From positions 1 to 45,425 of the forward strand of contig JBDTMC010000005.1 in the NCBI GenBank assembly GCA_039934475.1: 45,425 bases of DNA. Reading direction: 5' to 3'. Source of the stretch: JBDTMC01 sp039934475. Lineage in GTDB: Bacteria > Acidobacteriota > Terriglobia > Bryobacterales > Bryobacteraceae. The position numbers were made by a program, and so were the translations under genes. Each line of letters begins with the position of its first letter. Position 1 is the first letter of the stretch. Under the pieces are notes generated by a model, which was given only the letters and a program-made list of their open reading frames with translations, was not told the origin of the DNA and made no database searches. Shown here one piece after another: positions 24,564-31,424 of this stretch.

Positions 24564-24998
24564 CTAGCTATAGATCCCGTAGGCGATACGACCCAGGACA
24601 TCTTCGACGCCGCGGGCACCCAGATCGGTACCCAGTAGATCCATAGGCCGCTCACCGCCGAGGGCGCGATTGGGCGTGCGTAGCCATTCAGCCGCCTTAT
24701 CTTCGTCTCCGATCATTTCACAGGCGCTGGCGTAAACCCTGGCGAACCGCACCGTGCGATCCGACTCCGCAGCACTCAGCCGGGCGCCGCTACTGAGCCG
24801 GCGAGTAAGCGTGCGTTGCGGAATGCCGAGTATTCGCGAGAGCACGATATTGCCCAGCTCAAGCCGGCCAGCGAGTGCAGAAACGGAACCGGCTGGCAAA
24901 CCCTCTCGAACGAGTTGAGCCAAGTCGGCGGGCTTCTTGATCGTTCTGCCGAGAACTTTCCGTCCGCCCAAAACTTCAGTAATCGCCTCGGTTTCCAT
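24564..24998 (-). CDS. Xre/MbcA/ParS-type antitoxin
   Basis: A 144-residue antitoxin. Its middle has a helix-turn-helix (NIVLSRILGIPQRTLTRRLS), followed by the C-terminal toxin-binding MbcA/ParS domain (LSAAESDRTVRFARVYASAC, WLRTPNRALGGERPMDLLGT, VEDVLGRIAYGIYS). This domain plugs the active site of the neighbouring RES toxin and the HTH probably represses the operon. The ATG at 24998 is used; the frame continues nine codons upstream to 25025 without better support. It is divergent from the Phd-PIN module. Confidence 0.92.
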   Translation of the reverse strand: METEAITEVLGGRKVLGRTIKKPADLAQLVREGLPAGSVSALAGRLELGNIVLSRILGIPQRTLTRRLSSGARLSAAESDRTVRFARVYASACEMIGDEDKAAEWLRTPNRALGGERPMDLLGTDLGARGVEDVLGRIAYGIYS

Positions 24999-25072
24999 TG
25001 TTGGCCTTCTGGCTAACGATAGCACGCCATTTGGCCTGATACGGAAGAGCCGTTCGGCATTTCGCGCTTCTC

Positions 25073-25102
25073 TTGAAACTGGCTATTTTATCTGGCTATA
25101 AT
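25073..25102 (+). promoter_or_regulatory. Strong sigma-70 promoter for Phd-PIN module, with overlapping 8-nt direct repeat
   Basis: TTGAAA at 25073-25078 and TATAAT at 25097-25102, 18 nt apart, form a near-consensus promoter. Its start point would fall near 25109, two or three bases before the antitoxin ATG, so the transcript may be leaderless. CTGGCTAT occurs at 25079-25086 and again at 25092-25099, inside the spacer and the -10; such repeats fit antitoxin binding and autorepression. Confidence 0.7.
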
Positions 25103-25111
25103 GAAGACGTC

Positions 25112-25342
25112 ATGGACGTATCGATCGCAGAAGCCAAAAACAGACTGCCGGAGTTAATCCGCGCCGTTGAAGCCGGCGACGCGGTGGTGATCACTCGCCA
25201 TGGCAAGCCGGTTGCCCAAATCACCCCCGCACCACAGCACCGGCGAAAGATTCAGTGGGGCGCCATGAGCGACCGAATCAAGCTACTACCAGGGTGGGAC
25301 GATCCCATCGATTTGGACCGCTTTCTCTCCGGCGACCTGTGA
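25112..25342 (+). CDS. Phd/YefM-type antitoxin
   Basis: A 76-residue antitoxin. VSIAEAKNRLPELIRAVEAG followed by DAVVITRHGKPVAQITP is the canonical Phd/YefM N-terminal fold that dimerises and binds DNA. The C-terminal half (MSDRIKLLPGWDDPID, FLSGDL) is the flexible part that wraps the toxin. The ATG at 25112 is chosen because the protein then starts at the conserved first strand; it is nearly at the transcription start. The stop overlaps the toxin GTG (GTGA), implying coupled translation. Confidence 0.92.
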   Translation: MDVSIAEAKNRLPELIRAVEAGDAVVITRHGKPVAQITPAPQHRRKIQWGAMSDRIKLLPGWDDPIDLDRFLSGDL

Positions 25343-25731
25343 AGCGTTTCCTGTTAGATACCAGCTTCGCCCTGTTTAGTCTCGCGGAGCCGACAAGAAT
25401 TCCGGCGAGAACGCGTCGAACGGTACAGTCCGGAGTCGTCTATCTCAGCGTCATTTCCTATTGGGAGGTATTGCTCAAGAGCATGAAGGGCAAGCTCGAG
25501 GTGGGTGACGTCCGCGTTTGGTGGCCTCAAGCTCTCGAAGCGCTCGCGGCGACCGTTTTACCGCTACGGCCGGAACATATCACCGCGATTCACGGTCTCC
25601 CGCCAATTCACCAGGATCCCTTCGACCGCGCCCTGATAGCCCAGGCGACGGTAGAGGAACTGACCCTGGTTACGACCGATACCGATATACCAAGGTACGA
25701 GTCAAAAACATTTCGCACGCTGTCGGTTTAA
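25339..25731 (+). CDS. PIN-domain toxin paired with Phd antitoxin
   Basis: A 130-residue PIN protein read from a GTG at 25339. FLLDTSFALFSL supplies the first Asp, YLSVISYWEVLLKS the Glu, IHQDPFDRALIAQATVEELT the D-x-x-D pair and LVTTDTDIP the last Asp. This is the VapC subgroup normally paired with Phd-like antitoxins and expected to cleave RNA. It shares the GTGA overlap with the antitoxin. A GC-rich palindrome follows the stop. Confidence 0.9.
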   Translation: MKRFLLDTSFALFSLAEPTRIPARTRRTVQSGVVYLSVISYWEVLLKSMKGKLEVGDVRVWWPQALEALAATVLPLRPEHITAIHGLPPIHQDPFDRALIAQATVEELTLVTTDTDIPRYESKTFRTLSV

Positions 25732-25743
25732 GCTCGTACGGCT

Positions 25744-25772
25744 GGAGGGGCGACGCCAGGCGCAACCCCTCC
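25744..25772. repeat. GC-rich palindromic element (REP-like or terminator)
   Basis: GGAGGGG and CCCCTCC pair over 7 bp around a 15-nt loop that itself can pair (CGCC/GGCG). It starts 12 nt after the PIN stop. The wording (GTAGGAGGGGT... on the minus strand) recalls short interspersed REP-type repeats, but only one copy is seen here. It may end the Phd-PIN transcript. Confidence 0.45.
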
Positions 25773-25807
25773 TACCCACGATTTAGCGTTTAGAACGCCT
25801 GCTTGGC

Positions 25808-26119
25808 GAGCGCTACCGCTCCCGCATTGCCGAGCTGCAGCGCAAGCGCCAGATAACCGACCGCGCCGAGACGCTGAGCAACTTCGCGCTTTCGTCAGCC
25901 GCCGCCCACGATTGGGCACCGGCCGTCGCCCAACTGAAGGAAGCGATTGATGTGTGCGGCGAATGCCGTTCCCGCGCCACGCTGCACAAGAACCTGGGTC
26001 TGATCTACTGCCGCTCCGGTGATGTAAAGAGCGGCATTGTGCAACTGCGCGAGGCGCGCCGGCTGAATCCGAAGGATCCGGAGATTGAGACCGCGCGGAG
26101 GATCGTTGACAAGCCCTAA
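25808..26119 (+). pseudogene. Detached duplicate of the TPR gene 3' end (312 nt, repeat copy 2)
   Basis: It carries the last 104 codons (stop included) of the 841-residue TPR protein, in frame and undisrupted, ending DPEIETARRIVDKP and TAA. Substitutions are few and several change amino acids (e.g. the terminal LRIVDKE became RRIVDKP). There is no start codon or promoter in front of it, so it is a non-functional tail. Its position beyond the two TA modules makes the pair a direct repeat bracketing them. Confidence 0.93.
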
Positions 26120-26188
26120 GATAACGCGCACCAGCTCGACGTTCTTATTCTGCTAATGGAACCGGCCGACCGTCACCCGCAAGTCTTC

Positions 26189-26214
26189 CGCCACGACGGA
26201 GAGCCGTCGTGGCG
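26189..26214. repeat. Perfect 11-bp hairpin
   Basis: CGCCACGACGG at 26189-26199, loop AGAG, and CCGTCGTGGCG at 26204-26214. On the minus strand it lies 20 nt after the stop of the chemoreceptor remnant, so it may be that gene's old transcription-stop hairpin; there is no T tract. Confidence 0.6.
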
Positions 26215-26234
26215 ACTGAAATTAAAATGCTGGC

Positions 26235-26370
26235 TCAATCAGTCATTCGAGCGGCCTGTCGCGTCGCATCGTCCGTAATCTGGCGAGCCTTTTCCGAGTC
26301 TTGCGCAATATCTCCGATCGTAGACGTCATGCCCTCAGTCGCTGACGCAACATGGGCCATGCACCAAATA
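26235..26370 (-). pseudogene. C-terminal scrap of a methyl-accepting chemotaxis protein
   Basis: The minus strand reads VASATEGMTSTIGDIAQDSE, then KARQITDDATRQAARMTD and a stop at 26235. A-S-A-T-E-x-M-T-x-T-I-x-x-I and the following heptad-like Ala/Thr/Glu stretch match the region of chemoreceptors just after HAMP and the start of the signalling coiled coil. The rest of the receptor is absent in both directions. Part of the same DNA can be read as a plus-strand frame of 71 codons, which looks spurious. Confidence 0.45.
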
Positions 26371-26443
26371 GACACCGCCCTCATCAATTCTGCCTTTGAC
26401 GAATACACACTGGATACGCATTAGGTCAAGGACGACGCCTCAC

Positions 26444-26665
26444 CGATGTTAACGCCGATCAACATCTCGCGCGATCCGAAGGGCTTCCTGCTGGACACCA
26501 ACGCCCCGATTATGTCACCGCGCTTTACGGCTTGGCGCCCATTCGCCCGGATCCGTTCGACCGGGCACTGATTGCCCAAGCTGCTGTCGACATCTGATGC
26601 TGGTTACCACCGACGCCAAGATTCCGAAATACGTCTCCGGGCGGTTTCACGTGCTGGGTCTGTGA
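26444..26665 (+). pseudogene. Decayed PIN-domain toxin
   Basis: Three frames together give PIN fragments: GFLLDTNAPIM at 26482-26517, then LYGLAPIRPDPFDRALIAQA at about 26529-26590, then LMLVTTDAKIPKYVSGRFHV up to the stop at 26663-26665. The middle of the domain, with the Glu helix, is deleted and at least two frameshifts are needed. It resembles the Phd-linked PIN toxin at 25339 (DPFDRALIAQA is shared), so it is probably the relic of a second module of that type. Upstream Phd sequence is not recognisable. Confidence 0.75.
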
Positions 26666-26690
26666 TGTCGCGCCGGCTTTCCCTGCGAGC

Positions 26691-26724
26691 ATCATACGTA
26701 TCAAGTTTCTGATATCATACGTAT
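26691..26724. promoter_or_regulatory. Twin palindromic boxes before an antitoxin gene, probable operators
   Basis: ATCATACGTAT occurs at 26691-26701 and 26714-26724, start to start 23 nt apart, about two helical turns. Each contains the palindrome ATACGTAT. The second ends 7 nt before the ATG at 26732. This is a typical layout for co-operative binding of an RHH or similar antitoxin to its own promoter. Confidence 0.65.
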
Positions 26725-26731
26725 TACTTAT

Positions 26732-26965
26732 ATGGTTAGCAAGCTGACCCTCAGCGTGGACCCGGTCGTCGTTGCTCGCGCCAAGCACCTCGCGAAGGAG
26801 CGCGGAACCTCGGTCTCGCGTCTCGTGGAAGCCTATCTAAACAGCATCGCGGAGCCACCGGCAGCAGAAGACATTCCGCCGGTCCTCAGGTCGGTGCGAG
26901 GCATTTTAAAGAATACGGCAGGTCGCGACGACTACCGCGCTCACGTGACTCGGAAGTACAAGTGA
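26732..26965 (+). CDS. RHH-like antitoxin (DUF6364-like)
   Basis: A 77-residue protein. KLTLSVDPVVVARAKHLAKE and RGTSVSRLVEAYLNSI form the strand-helix-helix unit of DUF6364/RHH antitoxins. The second half (IPPVLRSVRGILKNTAG, DDYRAHVTRKYK) is the family-typical toxin-binding tail. It is preceded by twin palindromes and its stop overlaps the GTG of the PIN toxin gene. Confidence 0.9.
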   Translation: MVSKLTLSVDPVVVARAKHLAKERGTSVSRLVEAYLNSIAEPPAAEDIPPVLRSVRGILKNTAGRDDYRAHVTRKYK

Positions 26966-27378
26966 AGCGTGTGCTGGTGGACATCAACGTGCTGCTTGAC
27001 GTTCTTATCGACCGCCAGCCGTACTCGGCCGCCGGTTCCGCTGTTTGGGCATCCATCGAGTCGGGGAGGGTAAAGGGTTTCCTCGCGGCTCACGCTATCA
27101 CGACGGTCCATTACTTCCTGCGAAAAGAGCACGGAGCCGCTAAGACTCGAAGGTCTGTGCAGTCCATCCTCCGCGTCTTTCAAATCGCACCCATCGACCG
27201 CGCTGTTCTGGAGGAAGCGATGAGCCTTCCGGGCGGCGATTTTGAAGATGCGGTCACTGCGGCAGCAGCCCACCGCGCCGGTTGTGAACTCATCGTTACA
27301 CGCGACCCAAAAGGCTTTCGGGGGTCACCGGTTCAAGCAATCAACCCGGAGGCCGCCGTGCTCGTCCTCAAGCTGTAA
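26962..27378 (+). CDS. PIN-domain toxin partner of DUF6364-like antitoxin
   Basis: A 138-residue PIN protein. It starts at a GTG overlapping the antitoxin stop (GTGA). VLVDINVLLDVLIDRQPY provides the first two Asp residues, LAAHAITTVHYFLRKEHG the mid helix, LPGGDFEDAVTAAAAHRAG the D-x-x-D pair and LIVTRDPKGFRGSPV the last Asp. This is the PIN_3-like subgroup usual for this antitoxin type; RNA cleavage is expected. It converges on the fucosidase gene with a 47-nt gap that holds no clear terminator. Confidence 0.92.
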   Translation: MKRVLVDINVLLDVLIDRQPYSAAGSAVWASIESGRVKGFLAAHAITTVHYFLRKEHGAAKTRRSVQSILRVFQIAPIDRAVLEEAMSLPGGDFEDAVTAAAAHRAGCELIVTRDPKGFRGSPVQAINPEAAVLVLKL

Positions 27379-27425
27379 ATTCGGACTCTTCTATACCGGG
27401 CGCCTTCGTTCGATCCTTCCACCGA

Positions 27426-28796
27426 TCAGCTTTGCTGCTTCGGCGCCAATTCGATGATGCGATCCACTACACGCGAGGCGAGCGAGTCCTGTATAGGCTC
27501 GGATTCGCACTCAGCGGCAATCACCGTCACGGGGTCGTCAGGCGCCTTCATCGGCAGGCCGGTGAAGAACAACTGACTGCCCTTCTGTTCAAACTTCACG
27601 TCCTTGCCCGTAGCCAGCATCTTTGCCGATTTCACTTTGGTCTTGATGCCGCCCACGGTAACCGTGTCGCCCGACCAGAAATGGACCAGCGTGTAGAGGG
27701 TGTTCTTCTTTCGGGTGTACCCGGCGACGTTGCCGAAGCGGAAGCGGCACTTATCGGTGCCGTAAATGGCCTCGCTATTCTTCTGCATCCACTTACCCAC
27801 CGTAGTCAGAATACGTACACTCTGCTCAGGTACTGAACCATCCGGCTTCGGTCCGATATTCAGCAGGTAGTTGCCGCCGTCGCGGGCGCAATCGGCGAGG
27901 TTGCGGACCACGCGCTGTGGGGACTTCCAGTTATCGTCGGCCGCCGTGTAACCCCAACTGTCGTTGAGCGTCATGCACGATTCCCAATCGCCTTTGCCGG
28001 CCTCGGTGGTTTGTTCCGGCGTCGAGAAGTCGCCGGTAAGCCAGTTGCGATTGTTGATGACGATGTCGGGCTGCAGCTCGAGCACCATCTTGTTCATCTT
28101 CTCCGACTGCCAGCCTTCGGCATCCAGCGGCACGGCGACGTCATACCAGAGAACGTCGATCTTGCCGTAGTTGGTCATCAACTCGCGCAGTTGGCCATGG
28201 ATGTAGTCGACGAAGCGCTGACGAGCGGCCGGGTCGTCCTTGGCCTTCATGCCATCGGGATGATGCCAGTCCATCAGCGAGTAGTAGAAACCTACGCGCA
28301 GGCCTTCGGCACGGGCGGCCTCCACATACTCTTTCACTAAGTCGCGGCCAGGCCCCTGCTTGGGAGCGCAATAGTCGGTGAGCTTGGAATCGAACAGGCA
28401 GAAGCCCTCATGGTGTTTAGTAGTCATCACCATGTACTTCATGCCCGTTTGCTTGGCCAGCTTCGCCCAATCGCGGGCGGCGTTCGGTTTTGGCTTAAAC
28501 GTCTTGGCGAGCTTCTCGTACTCTTCCACGGGGATGTCTTCAATCGACATCACCCACTCCTGGCGGCCCAACTGGCTGTAGAGACCCCAGTGGATGAACA
28601 TTCCGAACTTGGCTTCGCGCCACCACGCAATGCGGCGGTCATGGTCGGGCGGGGGTCCGGCAGCGGGTTTGGCGGCGGCGCCGGCGGCGGGCGTTTCAGC
28701 GGCGGGTGGCTTGGCACAGCCTACGGCGGCGGCGATGGCCGCACTTGCCGTAAGTGTTTTCAGATAAGTTCGTCTGGAAGTTCCGTCTGTACTCAT
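27426..28796 (-). CDS. Alpha-L-fucosidase (GH29), Tat-exported lipoprotein
   Basis: A 456-residue GH29 enzyme. The N-terminus has a twin-arginine motif (SRRTYLKTLTASAAIAAA) ending in the lipobox AVGC, then a Pro/Ala linker. The catalytic barrel begins AWWREAKFGMFIHWGLYSQL and continues with MVMTTKHHEGFCLFDSKLTD, VGFYYSLMDWHHPDG, and KIDVLWYDVAV, where the Asp near residue 219 is the expected nucleophile. NYLLNIGPKPDG and a C-terminal beta domain complete it. It removes alpha-linked fucose from glycans in the periplasm or at the surface. It stands alone between unrelated genes, so the glycan target is unknown. Confidence 0.93.
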   Translation of the reverse strand: MSTDGTSRRTYLKTLTASAAIAAAVGCAKPPAAETPAAGAAAKPAAGPPPDHDRRIAWWREAKFGMFIHWGLYSQLGRQEWVMSIEDIPVEEYEKLAKTFKPKPNAARDWAKLAKQTGMKYMVMTTKHHEGFCLFDSKLTDYCAPKQGPGRDLVKEYVEAARAEGLRVGFYYSLMDWHHPDGMKAKDDPAARQRFVDYIHGQLRELMTNYGKIDVLWYDVAVPLDAEGWQSEKMNKMVLELQPDIVINNRNWLTGDFSTPEQTTEAGKGDWESCMTLNDSWGYTAADDNWKSPQRVVRNLADCARDGGNYLLNIGPKPDGSVPEQSVRILTTVGKWMQKNSEAIYGTDKCRFRFGNVAGYTRKKNTLYTLVHFWSGDTVTVGGIKTKVKSAKMLATGKDVKFEQKGSQLFFTGLPMKAPDDPVTVIAAECESEPIQDSLASRVVDRIIELAPKQQS

Positions 28797-28920
28797 GCGC
28801 CCTACTCTATCACTTCAGCGGTAAAGTAGGACTTGTAATCTGCGTGGCGCGACGCTGCGGCACGGAACACGAGCATAGCGAAAGTAGGTTTGGGATAGAA
28901 TTGCGAAGGGAAGGAAGCAC

Positions 28921-29679
28921 GTGGGACAGCACGGGCAAGAAAGCCGAAACCCAATGAGTGGCCTCGACAACACCGGTATTGCCCGTTTCAAGGAATTGGC
29001 CGAGTCAGTGCCGAACGGGGCGTACCACTTAGCTGAGTTGGAGATCGCCCTGACGCCCGCGGACCCTCGACACTACCTGCCCAGCATTCCGATTGGCGCT
29101 AAGGTTCTGGATATCGGATGTGGAGCCGGCCAGACCCTGATGGCTGCCTGTCCTTACCAGGTAACGGGTGAAGGCGGCCAGTGTTTGCCGTGCTCCCGCG
29201 AGAGTTGTCCCACCTGGGGATACGGCGTTGATATTGATGAGGACGCGGTTGCCCTGGGCAGAGCGTGGAGCCGAAGGCTGGTGCTGATCCAAGGGAATGC
29301 AGCCCGTCTTCCCTATGGCGACGATGAATTCGACATGGTGATATCCCGCGTCGCTTTGATCTTTGTCGATATGCAGGAAGCGGTAGCGGAGATGCGGCGA
29401 GTATTGCGGCCCGGCGGGAAAATCTGGCTTGGCCTACACCCTTTCTCGATGGTTTTTTCGCAGGTCCCGAGCAGGAGTTGGAAAGGCTTGTTCTACTTGA
29501 CCTACGTCGCCATCAACGGCTTGTTCTTTACCCTCACCTTGGGCACGTTCTCATTGTTCCACCGGCGAGAGTATTGGCAGACCGGTTCGGCAATGCGGCG
29601 AATTCTGTCCAAGGCTGGATTTCGGAACATCAACGTACAGCGCGGACCCAAACGGTTGATCGTATCGGCGGAGTTATAG
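28921..29679 (+). CDS. SAM-dependent methyltransferase with Cys-rich insertion
   Basis: A 252-residue class I methyltransferase. AKVLDIGCGAGQTLMAA is motif I, YGVDIDEDAVALGRA motif II, DEFDMVISRVALIFVDMQEA motif IV, and MRRVLRPGGKIWLGLHPFSM motif VI. Between motifs I and II sits an unusual segment (YQVTGEGGQCLPCSRESCPT) with four Cys in about 25 residues, suggesting a metal-binding loop. A hydrophobic stretch at ~180-200 (YLTYVAINGLFFTLTLGTFS) may be a membrane contact. I use the GTG at 28921 because GGGAAGGAAG precedes it; the ATG at 28954 is a possible alternative. Substrate unknown. Confidence 0.85.
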   Translation: MGQHGQESRNPMSGLDNTGIARFKELAESVPNGAYHLAELEIALTPADPRHYLPSIPIGAKVLDIGCGAGQTLMAACPYQVTGEGGQCLPCSRESCPTWGYGVDIDEDAVALGRAWSRRLVLIQGNAARLPYGDDEFDMVISRVALIFVDMQEAVAEMRRVLRPGGKIWLGLHPFSMVFSQVPSRSWKGLFYLTYVAINGLFFTLTLGTFSLFHRREYWQTGSAMRRILSKAGFRNINVQRGPKRLIVSAEL

Positions 29680-29702
29680 GCATTCCACGCAGATCTCCGC
29701 CT

Positions 29703-31424
29703 CTACGCCAAGGCGCCGGGATGTTTCATGTACCTGCCCACAAGGGCATCCGCGGTCATCAACGTCTGTGCCAGCAATGTTAACGTCGGGTTGCCGGAAG
29801 CATTTTGTGGAAAGCTAGACGCCCCCAACACGAACAGATTCGGAGTCTGCCAGTGCTGCAGATACTTGTTGACCACCGACGATTCCGGAGAGGCACCCGC
29901 AATCGCGCCTCCCTGCAGGTGGGTGCTCTGATAGTGATTCACGCTGTACTGGCGCAAAGGTGGGGTGGCGGCCGTTGTCGTGGCGTCCATAGCTCGCCCG
30001 ATCTCCGTCATCTTTGCCGCGAAAAACTCGCTGGTGTTGTGCTCGTTCTCGTACCAGTCGATCGTAAGGCGCAATAGAGGGTCTCCGGAGCTATCCGTGT
30101 AAGTGGGATCGAGATCGAGATAGTTCGAGCGGTAGGCCATGTGCTCAGCGGAACAGGTAAGGCGCGCGGTGCGGTCGAAGTACTCTACCGCCGCCTTCTT
30201 CCACTCGGAACCCCAGTCCCGCTTGAGGGACAGCGGGACCGCTCCGAAGTTGGCAATGGGCCGCGCGCCCAACGCCGTGGCGCTGATGCCTCCTCCGCGG
30301 ATAAACGTCAGCTCTTTGTGGTCGAAGTTGTCGCAGTCCAGGTCACTAATCGCCACGCCTGCCGCGCCGGCGCCCATGAAACCGTTGAGGGGCTGGCGGA
30401 AGAAGAGATTCAACCGAACCGTCACCTGGTGTGTAAAGTTGCGGCCCACCACGCCCTTGCCGGTTGACGGATCATAAGCCACTCCCACTTTCGATAGCAG
30501 CAGGAGTCGCGTATTGTTCAGTGTCCAGGACGCCAGGATCACAAGGCCGGCCGGTTGCAGTACCTCTTCGCCCGCGCCGTTCACATAGGTGACACCCGTG
30601 GCCTGGCCGTTGCTGTGCCTCACCCTCCGCACCTTGGCGCCGTGGCGGAGGGTGACGCCCTTCTGTCTGGCAATCACCGGTAAAAGCGTATTCGTCGGTT
30701 GCGCCTTCGCCCCCACCATGCAGCCGAACCGCTCGCAATAGCCGCAATACTGGCAGGGCGGCCGTACTATGCCATCCGGGTTCTTGTAGATCCTGCTGAG
30801 ATTCGACGAGGCGGCCGGGTATGGATGGTAGCCAAGCGATCGCGCAGCTTTCCCGAACAACGCAGGGTATGTGGCTGTCTTCATCGGCGGAGTGGGGAAT
30901 GGCGCCGAGCGCGGGGGCGCAAAGGGATCGCCAGCGGAGTCCCCCGAAACGCCGAGTAATTGCTCCGCCTTTGTGTAGTAGGGCTCCAGTTCGTCGTACG
31001 TCATGGCCCAATCCTGAATGCTCGAATTCGCGGGCAACCGCCGCAGGCCATAGCGCTCCACAGTGCGGGTTCGAATGTCGAAGCAGTCCGGCGCAAAGCG
31101 CGGGGTCAGGCCGTTCCAATGCTCACCCGCGCCTCCAGTGCCGTCGCCAGGAAGGAAGGAGGCAAACTGGCGAATCGGCAAGGCGCGGTCCTTCGGACTA
31201 TGGCGGACCGTGACCGTTTCTTTTGACGCGTCCTGCATCATACGGAGCCGGATGGCGTAGTCCAGTTCGTCCATGCCCTGCGCGTAGGTGCTGGTGTCTC
31301 GCGGCACACCTCGCTCCAGCACGAGCACGGAGAGGGACGTTCGGGCGCCCAATTCCTTCGCCATCAGCAGACCGCTCCAGCCGCCTCCGACGATCACCAC
31401 ATCCACGCGCGGCAGTGTCTTCAT
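29703..31424 (-). CDS. GMC-family FAD-dependent dehydrogenase (gluconate/sugar dehydrogenase type)
   Basis: A 573-residue flavoprotein. VDVVIVGGGWSGLLMAKELG is the FAD-binding Rossmann motif, GTGGAGEHWNGLTPRFAPDC a GMC signature, and CQYCGYCERFGCMVGAKAQP the Cys cluster found in the membrane-bound gluconate-dehydrogenase branch. NHYQSTHLQGGAIAG, with NLFVLGASSFPQNASGNPTL near the C-terminus, gives the catalytic His and Asn region. It oxidises a sugar, polyol or sugar acid. The start at 31424 overlaps the stop of the subunit 3 gene by 4 nt. It has no signal of its own, so it probably rides out with the Tat-tagged partner. No cytochrome subunit is encoded nearby. Confidence 0.93.
   Translation of the reverse strand: MKTLPRVDVVIVGGGWSGLLMAKELGARTSLSVLVLERGVPRDTSTYAQGMDELDYAIRLRMMQDASKETVTVRHSPKDRALPIRQFASFLPGDGTGGAGEHWNGLTPRFAPDCFDIRTRTVERYGLRRLPANSSIQDWAMTYDELEPYYTKAEQLLGVSGDSAGDPFAPPRSAPFPTPPMKTATYPALFGKAARSLGYHPYPAASSNLSRIYKNPDGIVRPPCQYCGYCERFGCMVGAKAQPTNTLLPVIARQKGVTLRHGAKVRRVRHSNGQATGVTYVNGAGEEVLQPAGLVILASWTLNNTRLLLLSKVGVAYDPSTGKGVVGRNFTHQVTVRLNLFFRQPLNGFMGAGAAGVAISDLDCDNFDHKELTFIRGGGISATALGARPIANFGAVPLSLKRDWGSEWKKAAVEYFDRTARLTCSAEHMAYRSNYLDLDPTYTDSSGDPLLRLTIDWYENEHNTSEFFAAKMTEIGRAMDATTTAATPPLRQYSVNHYQSTHLQGGAIAGASPESSVVNKYLQHWQTPNLFVLGASSFPQNASGNPTLTLLAQTLMTADALVGRYMKHPGALA

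Noticed and set aside
25728..26131. Minus-strand frames across the second TPR-tail copy
   Set aside because: The same frames exist opposite copy 1; they are antisense of the TPR coding sequence.
26209..26424. 71-codon plus-strand frame between the repeat copy and the PIN relic
   Set aside because: The opposite strand encodes recognisable chemoreceptor sequence, so this frame is a shadow.
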